This document shows positions 16,168-21,861 of a stretch of 64,000 bases of DNA, piece after piece (within the stretch, counting starts at the first letter, position 1; the number at the start of each line of letters is the position of its first letter). This DNA comes from Gammaproteobacteria bacterium (GTDB lineage: Bacteria > Pseudomonadota > Gammaproteobacteria > Burkholderiales > Rhodocyclaceae). Under the pieces are notes generated by a model. It searched no databases. It was not told the DNA's origin and was given only the letters and a program-made list of their open reading frames with translations. The stretch covers positions 1-64,000 of the forward strand of contig JARFTZ010000055.1 in the NCBI GenBank assembly GCA_029289235.1, in the 5' to 3' direction. Made by a program: the position numbers and the translations under genes.

Positions 16168-17509
16168 CCTTCCCGGCACCGGGCTGAGCCAGGCGATCCT
16201 CGACAGCCTCTCGGAAGGCGTGTTCACCGTCGACACCGACTGGCGAATCACCTCCTTCAACCGCTCGGCCGAGGAAATCACCGGCGTCCCGCGTCACGAA
16301 GCCCTCGGGCAATTGTGTTCCGACGTCCTGCATTCGACGCTGTGCGAACGCCACTGCCCGATCCGGCAGGCGCTGGCCGACAACAAGCCGATCATTGACC
16401 GGCGTTGCCACGTCGTCGACATCGACGGCGAGCGCATCCCGCTCAGCGTCTCCGCCGCGGTCCTGACGGGAGAAAACGGTGAGGTGCTCGGCGGCGTCGA
16501 GACCTTTCGCGACCTCAGCGAGGTCGAAGCCCTGCGCACCGCCCTCCAACGCAAATACACCCGCCTGACCAGCAACAACCCGGCCATGCAGCAGGTGCTC
16601 GATCTCGTCCCGGTACTGGCAGACAGTCCGACATCGGTCCTCATTGCCGGGGAAACCGGCACCGGCAAGGAAGTCATCGCCCGCGCCCTGCACGACCACG
16701 GCCCCCGCATCAAGCGACCGTTCGTGGCGATCAATTGCGGCGCACTGCCGGAAACCTTGCTTGAGTCCGAACTGTTCGGCTACCGGAAAGGCGCCTTCAC
16801 CGGCGCCGAGCGCGACAAGCCCGGGCGACTCGCCCTCGCCCGCGATGGCACGCTGTTCCTCGACGAAATCGGCGAAATCAGCCCGGCCATGCAGGTTCGC
16901 CTGCTGCGGGTCTTGCAGGAGCGCGAATTCGAGCCGCTCGGCGGCACCCAGCCGGAGCCGCTGCGCGCGCGCATCATCGCCGCCAGCCACCGCGACCTGC
17001 TCGCCCTGGTGCGCGAGGGGCGCTTCCGCGAAGACCTCTACTACCGGCTGGTCGTGATGCGCCTAGACATTCCGCCGCTACGCGAGCGCCGCGAAGATAT
17101 CCCGACGCTGGCCAACGACCTGCTGGCGCGGATCAACCTGCGGATGGAACGCAGCATCGCCGGCTTCACGCCAGAGGCCTTGGACGCCCTGCAGCGACAA
17201 CCCTGGCCCGGCAACATCCGGCAACTCGAGAACGTGATCGAACGCGCCGCCGTGCTTTGCCGCAGAGAACTGATCGATCTCAAGCACCTTCCCGCGGAAT
17301 ACTCGGATTGTGAGGACAGGCAACTGCCATCCGGCACCGACGTCTCCCGTCCGCTGGCAGCACAAGCGCGCCAGCAGGCCGAAGCGCGGACGATTCTGGA
17401 AGTCCTGCGGCGCAACGGTTTCAGCCGGCACAAGACCGCCGCCGAACTTGGCATGCACCCGAGCACGCTCTATCGCAAGCTGAAGGCCTGGCGCCTTCTG
17501 GAAGAGTAG
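16160..17509 (+). CDS. sigma-54-dependent transcriptional activator with N-terminal PAS domain
   Basis: A 449-residue bacterial enhancer-binding protein. A PAS domain (about 8-118) contains a Cys-rich stretch CSDVLHSTLCERHCPIRQA (Cys53, Cys62, Cys66) and Cys83. The AAA+ domain has Walker A GETGTGKE (164-171), GAFTGA (211-216), which contacts sigma-54, and Walker B TLFLDEIGE. A Fis-type helix-turn-helix ends the protein (RHKTAAELGMHPSTLYRKL). The Cys pattern suggests sensing by a metal or Fe-S cluster. ORP operons of Desulfovibrio are controlled by a similar activator (DVU2106). A clear sigma-54 promoter lies at 19308, before the third NifX-like gene. Confidence 0.95.
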   Translation: MPDLPGTGLSQAILDSLSEGVFTVDTDWRITSFNRSAEEITGVPRHEALGQLCSDVLHSTLCERHCPIRQALADNKPIIDRRCHVVDIDGERIPLSVSAAVLTGENGEVLGGVETFRDLSEVEALRTALQRKYTRLTSNNPAMQQVLDLVPVLADSPTSVLIAGETGTGKEVIARALHDHGPRIKRPFVAINCGALPETLLESELFGYRKGAFTGAERDKPGRLALARDGTLFLDEIGEISPAMQVRLLRVLQEREFEPLGGTQPEPLRARIIAASHRDLLALVREGRFREDLYYRLVVMRLDIPPLRERREDIPTLANDLLARINLRMERSIAGFTPEALDALQRQPWPGNIRQLENVIERAAVLCRRELIDLKHLPAEYSDCEDRQLPSGTDVSRPLAAQARQQAEARTILEVLRRNGFSRHKTAAELGMHPSTLYRKLKAWRLLEE

Positions 17510-17580
17510 CGACCGACCTCGCGGATCGCTTGAACAACCTCTACCCCCCTTCAAGGGCTATAGCATGCACATAACCCCGA

Positions 17581-17650
17581 GTCATTCCGGCGCAGGCCGG
17601 AATCCACGCTTTCGGAGCATGAACTGGATCCCGGCCTACGCCGGGATGAC
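17581..17650. repeat. REP-like inverted repeat pair
   Basis: The left unit GTCATTCCGGCGCAGGCCGG and the right unit ending CCTACGCCGGGATGAC are inverted copies, each itself able to form a GC-rich hairpin (CCGGC..GCCGG). They are separated by about 20 bases. Such dispersed GTCATTCC...GGAATGAC elements are common in betaproteobacterial genomes. This one fills most of the 207-base gap between the sigma-54 activator gene and citC (convergent). Translated, it gives the familiar spurious PGVGRDP / WIPACAGMT peptide. Confidence 0.75.
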
Positions 17651-17716
17651 GGGGGCTTCGCGAGGAGAGGGAGCGGAGGTGCTGATGCGTATTGCACACA
17701 GGCGATTGCCTTGCGA

Positions 17717-18745
17717 TCAGCAACCGCTCAGCGCCTTGTTCCTGAAATCGTTCTGCAGCCGCTCGCGGATCGCCTGTGCTTCGTCGCTTTCGAGGAAAGC
17801 CCGTGTCGTCGGCGGGACGTAGTCGGCGAGACCGGCGAAATCGCCCTTGCCGACCAGTTCGCGCACCTTGGAGGCGCTGATCACTCCGGTTTCCGCCTGC
17901 TTGCGCTCGATGATTTCCAGTTCGATGCCGTGCGCCGGCAGGATGCGCTGCATCGCCAGGTTGTAGCCGCCGGTCAGCGGACAGTTCGGTTCGGTGCCGA
18001 CGAAGCGGCGGGTGATGCCGAAGAACGGGGCGATCTTCGAAGCGAACAGGGTGACGTCGAGCTCCATCTGGATGCGCGCGACCGGATCGTCCTTCTTCAG
18101 GAAGTAGGTCGGGAAGGTCGCGCCGCTGACAATGTAGCGCGAGGTATCGAGCTGGATGACGTTCGGGATGTGACGCACGCCCTCCTCGACGAGACGGTAG
18201 CGCACGTCGAACGGAAAGACCGAGCGGTCTTCCTTGACGACGAAGATATAGAGATTGTCGACGCGCCGCGCGGCGCTCTCGATCAGGTACAGATGGCCGT
18301 TGGTGAAGGGGTTGCAATTGACCACCACGGCGCCGTTCAGCCCCGGGCGGACCAGATCCTTCTTCGATTCCAGCCACTTGCTCAGCCCCTTGCCGTACTC
18401 GAGCAGGGCGACTTTCTCCTGGCTGGCCAGCAGCGTGAAATTGAGCGACTGGAAGGAGAAGATGAATTCCGGCTTGGTATAGACAAACAAGGACTCATGC
18501 CCCGCGCGCTGGCCGCTCATCACCAGTTCGGTGACCAGTTCGCCAAGCACCGAGCCCCCCTGATGGTCGGGGGCCAGCGCCAGCATCTTCAGGATGTTTC
18601 CAGCCCGCGAGCCGGTCGCCACGAGTTGCTCGTTCTCGTACATGCCGTACATCACGTCGACATTGTCCTCGAACGCCAGGCCGCTCGCCTCGATCAACTC
18701 GCGCGCCATCTTGCGTTCGGATTTCAGAGCCAGTTCAACGATCAT
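17717..18745 (-). CDS. citC: [citrate (pro-3S)-lyase] ligase
   Basis: A 342-residue protein of the CitC family, which acetylates the thiol prosthetic group of citrate lyase acyl carrier protein using acetate and ATP. The first ~130 residues form a GNAT-like domain (SGLAFEDNVDVMYGMYENEQ, VTELVMSGQRAGHESLFVYT). The rest is a nucleotidyltransferase with VVNCNPFTNGHLYLIE as the (H/T)xGH site and a late ISASKVRELV. Length is normal. No citDEF, citX or citG is next to it, so it is either an orphan serving a lyase elsewhere or a relic. Confidence 0.9.
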   Translation of the reverse strand: MIVELALKSERKMARELIEASGLAFEDNVDVMYGMYENEQLVATGSRAGNILKMLALAPDHQGGSVLGELVTELVMSGQRAGHESLFVYTKPEFIFSFQSLNFTLLASQEKVALLEYGKGLSKWLESKKDLVRPGLNGAVVVNCNPFTNGHLYLIESAARRVDNLYIFVVKEDRSVFPFDVRYRLVEEGVRHIPNVIQLDTSRYIVSGATFPTYFLKKDDPVARIQMELDVTLFASKIAPFFGITRRFVGTEPNCPLTGGYNLAMQRILPAHGIELEIIERKQAETGVISASKVRELVGKGDFAGLADYVPPTTRAFLESDEAQAIRERLQNDFRNKALSGC

Positions 18746-18787
18746 CTTGCCTCCCCTTCGGTCATTTATCCGCGGGCATTGTAATGG

Positions 18788-19111
18788 TCAGACGTAGAAA
18801 CTTCCTCCGCAACCACACTGGCTGCTGACGTTGGGATTGCTGAAGGCGAACCCGCTATCGTCGCCCGCCTCGATGAAGTCGACTACCGTACCCTCGATCC
18901 AGGCCAGTGACTTCGGATCGACGTACAGTCTTGCGCCATGGCTTTCGAATACTTCGTCGCCGGTTTCCGGTGCATCGACGAAGAGCAGCCGGTAGGCCAT
19001 GCCGGAGCATTCCGATGACTGCACGATTACCCGGATGCCCAATCCGCCGCCTCGCTCTTCCAGAGACTTGATGATTTCTTCAGCCGCTCGCTGGGTAAGA
19101 CTCACTGCCAT
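18788..19111 (-). CDS. iscA: A-type iron-sulfur cluster carrier (IscA/HesB family)
   Basis: A 107-residue A-type carrier with the three conserved cysteines: Cys35 in SSECSGMAYRL, and Cys99 and Cys101 in SSQCGCGGSFYV. It delivers Fe-S clusters to apoproteins. The start MAVSLTQRAAEEII at 19111 has GGGAG at good spacing. A longer reading that begins at 19141 would start inside operator site 4 and lacks a ribosome-binding site. The usual iscR-iscS-iscU neighbours are absent; it stands with NifX-like genes, which suggests a dedicated role. A palindromic operator lies about 25 bp before the start. Confidence 0.9.
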   Translation of the reverse strand: MAVSLTQRAAEEIIKSLEERGGGLGIRVIVQSSECSGMAYRLLFVDAPETGDEVFESHGARLYVDPKSLAWIEGTVVDFIEAGDDSGFAFSNPNVSSQCGCGGSFYV

Positions 19112-19135
19112 GCTAGTACTCCCGAACAAAATTTC

Positions 19136-19147
19136 TGGCATATGCTA
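19136..19147. promoter_or_regulatory. palindromic operator, site 4 (TGGCATATGCTA)
   Basis: One mismatch from the perfect core. It lies between iscA (minus) and the third NifX-like gene (plus): just downstream of a candidate iscA -10, and about 165 bp upstream of the sigma-54 promoter. It could act as a repressor site for iscA or as an upstream activator site for the plus-strand gene. Confidence 0.6.
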
Positions 19148-19155
19148 ACACACAC

Positions 19156-19184
19156 TTATTGCTGCATGGTGGAAGCACTCACAA
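19156..19184 (-). promoter_or_regulatory. candidate iscA promoter
   Basis: On the minus strand, TTGTGA (19184-19179) and CAATAA (19161-19156) are separated by 17 bases. Operator site 4 begins 8 bases downstream of the -10, around the start of transcription. Matches are moderate. Confidence 0.35.
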
Positions 19185-19195
19185 CAATGCAATCC

Positions 19196-19222
19196 TGCAA
19201 TGCACGCCAGTGACGCATTGCA
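19196..19222. promoter_or_regulatory. inverted repeat, candidate enhancer for the sigma-54 promoter
   Basis: TGCAATGC and GCATTGCA are perfect inverted arms separated by 11 bases, about 85-110 bp upstream of the sigma-54 promoter at 19308. That is a usual distance for binding sites of enhancer-binding proteins. Further partial copies (AATGCAATCC, CTTGCA) flank it. The activator encoded at 16160 is the obvious candidate. Confidence 0.55.
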
Positions 19223-19307
19223 ACCTTGCACGACATCCAAGAGATGGGTTTCCCGAGAATCATCGCAACCCACTGATTTTACTCGCGCACCTTCTTGACT
19301 TCCGCGG

Positions 19308-19323
19308 TGGCACGCAGGTTGCT
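19308..19323 (+). promoter_or_regulatory. sigma-54 promoter (-24/-12)
   Basis: TGGCACG-N4-TTGCT matches the sigma-54 consensus at every defined position, with exactly 10 bases between the GG and GC pairs. It is 32 bases before the ATG at 19356, placing transcription start near 19334. It is the only clear sigma-54 promoter I found between genes in this window. Confidence 0.85.
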
Positions 19324-19355
19324 GAGTAACGCTCGTCGCAGCCACCACTACCGTA

Positions 19356-19781
19356 ATGAAAATCGCCGTCCCTGTCTGCCGCAACCGCATCGCGCCGCTG
19401 TTCGACGTCGCCGCGATCTTCGTGCTTTTTGAAGCTCAGGACGCCGGAAGCTTGCCGACACAAACCGGCACGATCGATTCAACGGATGGTGACACCACCC
19501 GAGTGCTTATTGATGCTGGCGTTGACACCGTACTCTGTGGCGCGATCTCGCGCTACTGGCAGAACCGGCTGAACCGCCTCGGAATCGAGGTCCACGGTTT
19601 TCTCGCGGGTGAAATTCCGGTGGTTGCGCAAACCTATTGGCAGGAAGGTCCGCGAGGACTCGCACGCTTCGCCATGCCCGGCTGGCAGCACCGCGGCCAA
19701 GGCAGGCAGCGAAGGATGCGCCGCAACGGCGGCTTCATGCTGCAACGACTTGAAGAGGAGATTGATCATGCCGCGGTTTAA
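19356..19781 (+). CDS. NifX/NifB-type cofactor family protein (third copy)
   Basis: A 141-residue protein opening MKIAVPVCRNRIAPLFDVAA, with TRVLIDAGVDTVLCGAIS and NRLGIEVHGFLAGEIPVV, the usual fold elements of the dinitrogenase cofactor family. The C-terminus is extended and basic (HRGQGRQRRMRRNGG). It is transcribed from the sigma-54 promoter and overlaps the Gly-rich gene by 14 bases. No Shine-Dalgarno is obvious. Pairing of this family with a DUF5320-like gene is common in anaerobes. Confidence 0.82.
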   Translation: MKIAVPVCRNRIAPLFDVAAIFVLFEAQDAGSLPTQTGTIDSTDGDTTRVLIDAGVDTVLCGAISRYWQNRLNRLGIEVHGFLAGEIPVVAQTYWQEGPRGLARFAMPGWQHRGQGRQRRMRRNGGFMLQRLEEEIDHAAV

Positions 19782-20130
19782 CAATGGAATGCCCGGACGC
19801 AACGGCCGCGGGTCCGGAATGGGAACGGGAATGGGGAATGGGGTCGGCCTAGGAGCCGGCCAAGGACTGGGCCAGGAGCGAGGAGTTGGCGGCGGCCGTG
19901 GCCGCGGCGCGAATTGCCGGGGCAACGGCCAGGGATTCGGATTTGGATTCGGGGCCGGCAACGGGCAGGCTTCGGTAGGCCAGCGCACCCCGGGCTTTTT
20001 CCGCCGCTTCTGCCTCGGGCTCACCGACCCATCGGATATGACGAGCAGCACACGCCGCGGAGGACACATCCCCGCCATCGATGATCTGCAGCGACAGATC
20101 GACGCACTGAAGAACTCATCCGACAAATAG
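19768..20130 (+). CDS. glycine-rich DUF5320-like protein
   Basis: A 120-residue low-complexity protein. It starts MPRFNNGMPGRNGRGSGMG and continues with Gly/Asn/Arg-rich repeats (GNGVGLGAGQGLGQ, GRGRGANCRGNGQGFG), then a less biased part with FFRRFCLGLTD and an amphipathic C-terminal helix IDDLQRQIDALKNSS. The opening and terminal helix resemble DUF5320 proteins. Two cysteines could hold metal. GAGGAG precedes the ATG, which lies inside the previous gene. Function unknown; probably works with the NifX-like partner. Confidence 0.65.
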   Translation: MPRFNNGMPGRNGRGSGMGTGMGNGVGLGAGQGLGQERGVGGGRGRGANCRGNGQGFGFGFGAGNGQASVGQRTPGFFRRFCLGLTDPSDMTSSTRRGGHIPAIDDLQRQIDALKNSSDK

Positions 20131-20147
20131 CCGAACTCACTTTTTTC

Positions 20148-20185
20148 CGGGGCATCTCCTCGTTGCCCCGTTTTTTTTCTTTTTA
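20148..20185 (+). terminator. rho-independent terminator
   Basis: CGGGGCA and TGCCCCG form a 7-bp stem with a 9-base loop, followed by eight T and a further T-rich run. It closes the NifX/DUF5320-like transcription unit. Confidence 0.85.
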
Positions 20186-20196
20186 CGGGCAGACCA

Positions 20197-20709
20197 TTGA
20201 GCACCAATGTCATTCAACTCAGGAATTTTCTCGAACCGGCCAACACGATTCATGTCCAGCCACCTGCCAGCCACGCCGAGTGCATGGCCTGCAGCCCCGG
20301 CGGACTGCTCGGGCTGCGCTTCTGGCCCGACGGTGCAAACTCGGTCGTCGCTTCGGTGCGGCCGCGCCCCGAATGGCAGGGATATGCAGGGATTCTGCAT
20401 GGCGGCGTGGTCAGCACCCTGCTCGATGCAGCGATGACCCACTGTCTTTTCCACCACGAAGTCGAAGCCATGACCGCCTCGCTCAAGGTCAGGTTTATCG
20501 AACCGACGCCGTGCGCGGGCCAGCTCGACCTGCGCGCCACCTTGTCCGACCAGCGGCGCCATGTCTATCTGCTCGACGCCGAGTTGATGAACCATGGCCG
20601 TGTACTCGCACGCGCCGAGGCACGATTCATCACCTCAGCCAATGCGCACCGTCCGCCCCGGGGGGAAGCACCATGGGCAGCCGGACTAACCCATGTCGAC
20701 CGGCGCTGA
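20197..20709 (+). CDS. PaaI-like hotdog-fold thioesterase
   Basis: A 170-residue protein with the hotdog thioesterase signature YAGILHGGVVSTLLDAAMTH followed by VEAMTASLKVRFIEPTP and AEARFI. Such enzymes hydrolyse acyl-CoA esters, and the Asp in TLLDAAM is the usual catalytic acid. The proposed start is TTG at 20197, since no earlier or nearby ATG gives the full fold; this start is uncertain, and the next in-frame Met (about residue 29) would cut the domain. It overlaps the DsbB-like gene by 37 bases. Confidence 0.78.
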   Translation: MSTNVIQLRNFLEPANTIHVQPPASHAECMACSPGGLLGLRFWPDGANSVVASVRPRPEWQGYAGILHGGVVSTLLDAAMTHCLFHHEVEAMTASLKVRFIEPTPCAGQLDLRATLSDQRRHVYLLDAELMNHGRVLARAEARFITSANAHRPPRGEAPWAAGLTHVDRR

Positions 20710-21248
20710 AGCACGACCCGGCCGCTGCGTTCTTTCTCGCCGTCACGGCGTCCGGACTGGGCCTGCTGGCCGTCGTGCTCGCCGTGGGTTTGCAGCTGGA
20801 AGCCTGCCACCTGTACATCTTCCAGCGGCTCGTGTATTTCCTCGGCGGCGCTTCGTTTCTCGCCGCCGTCCTGCTCTGGAACCACGCTCTCCCGCGTATC
20901 CTAGCCCTTGTGAGCGGTGCCTGCAGTCTCTGGGGGATTTGCATTGCCGCACAGCAGAGCTGGTTGCAGTGGTTCCCGAAATCGGGGGTCACCTGGGGCA
21001 CGATCGAGCCGAGCCTCACCGAACGGTTGATCGACTGGCTCGGCGAGTTGTCGCCGACCTTCTTTATGGCAAACGGTTTCTGTGGCAGCAAAGATCTGGA
21101 GATCCTCGGCCTGTCACTCGCCAACTGCTCCTTCCTCATTCTGACGGGCTTCCTCACCGCGAGTGCGTGCCTGGCCTTCGGCGGGGAAAATCGCCCCGGA
21201 CCGACGACGATGGACGAGGAGCGAAAGAACACTCGACCCCCAACCTGA
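20673..21248 (+). CDS. DsbB-like membrane protein lacking the quinone-side CXXC
   Basis: A 191-residue protein with four membrane segments and DsbB landmarks: LEACHLYIFQRLVYFLGG at the first loop and FMANGFCGSKDLEILGLSLANCSFLIL-type text around the second. DsbB reoxidises DsbA through two cysteine pairs. Here the first pair CXXC has become CHLY (Cys45 kept, second lost), and of the second pair only Cys137 is seen, with no cysteine in the FPKSGVTWGTIEPSL loop. The protein is therefore unlikely to do normal DsbB chemistry. GGGGGAAG precedes the ATG inside the upstream gene. Confidence 0.72.
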   Translation: MGSRTNPCRPALKHDPAAAFFLAVTASGLGLLAVVLAVGLQLEACHLYIFQRLVYFLGGASFLAAVLLWNHALPRILALVSGACSLWGICIAAQQSWLQWFPKSGVTWGTIEPSLTERLIDWLGELSPTFFMANGFCGSKDLEILGLSLANCSFLILTGFLTASACLAFGGENRPGPTTMDEERKNTRPPT

Positions 21249-21287
21249 ACACCACGCATTCGAAAAAAGCTTGCCTTCCGACAAATT

Positions 21288-21299
21288 TGGCATATGCCT
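21288..21299. promoter_or_regulatory. palindromic operator, site 5 (TGGCATATGCCT)
   Basis: One mismatch from the perfect core. It lies 10 bases upstream of the candidate trxC -35 box and about 52 bases upstream of the expected start of transcription, a usual position for an activator. Confidence 0.6.
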
Positions 21300-21309
21300 G
21301 CAAAAATCC

Positions 21310-21339
21310 TTGCCACCTCCGTAAATATCAATGTATATT
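21310..21339 (+). promoter_or_regulatory. candidate trxC promoter
   Basis: TTGCCA and TATATT are separated by 18 bases, 31 bases before the trxC ATG. An inverted repeat, ATTAG-N6-CTAAT (21337-21352), overlaps the expected transcription start and may be a second regulatory site. Confidence 0.55.
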
Positions 21340-21369
21340 AGAACACGCTAATTTACTGGAGTAGCAAAA

Positions 21370-21807
21370 ATGTCCGAGACCCAACAAGTTGTTTGCCCTC
21401 ATTGCCATGCCACCAACCGCGTCGCCGTCGACCGCTTCGAGGATGGTCCGGTCTGCGGCGGTTGCGGAAAGCCGCTTCTCGATGGCGAACCGCTGGAGCT
21501 GACGAGCGAAACCTTCGACCGGCACATCGGCAATTCCGACTGGCCGGTACTCGTGGACTTCTGGGCACCGTGGTGCAGCCCCTGCCGGATGATGACGCCG
21601 ATCATCCATTCCGCCGCAAAGGAACTGAAAACTACGATGCGCGTCGCCAAGCTCAATACCGAGGCGGAAGGCCAGATCGCCGCGCGCTTCGGCATCCGCA
21701 GCATTCCGACGCTGATGGTGTTCCATCACGGCAAGGTGGTGCTGCAACGCACAGGAGGAACCGATCTCGCCAGCCTGCTCAAGTGGGCCAGATCGGCGCT
21801 CCACTGA
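21370..21807 (+). CDS. trxC: thioredoxin 2 (zinc-ribbon thioredoxin)
   Basis: A 145-residue TrxC-type thioredoxin. The N-terminal zinc ribbon has CPHC (Cys9, Cys12) and CGGC (Cys29, Cys32), and the thioredoxin domain follows from about residue 40. The active site is WCSPC (Cys69, Cys72) rather than the usual WCGPC, a change expected to alter redox potential. RSIPTLMVFHHGK gives the cis-Pro region. Zinc loss in TrxC is redox-sensitive. CTGGAG precedes the ATG. It is followed 54 bases later by the CoA-disulfide reductase fusion. Confidence 0.93.
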   Translation: MSETQQVVCPHCHATNRVAVDRFEDGPVCGGCGKPLLDGEPLELTSETFDRHIGNSDWPVLVDFWAPWCSPCRMMTPIIHSAAKELKTTMRVAKLNTEAEGQIAARFGIRSIPTLMVFHHGKVVLQRTGGTDLASLLKWARSALH

Positions 21808-21861
21808 AGAATCCCGATTTCATCTCGAACACATAACAATCCCGTTCACCAAAGGATCACC

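Noticed and set aside
17541-18377. Minus-strand frame extending through citC's 3' end into the REP-like repeat
   Set aside because: It is out of frame with citC and its end is the well-known spurious peptide encoded by this repeat type.
19109-19141. Longer iscA starting at 19141
   Set aside because: That ATG lies inside operator site 4 and has no ribosome-binding site; the 19111 start has GGGAG and the family's usual N-terminus.
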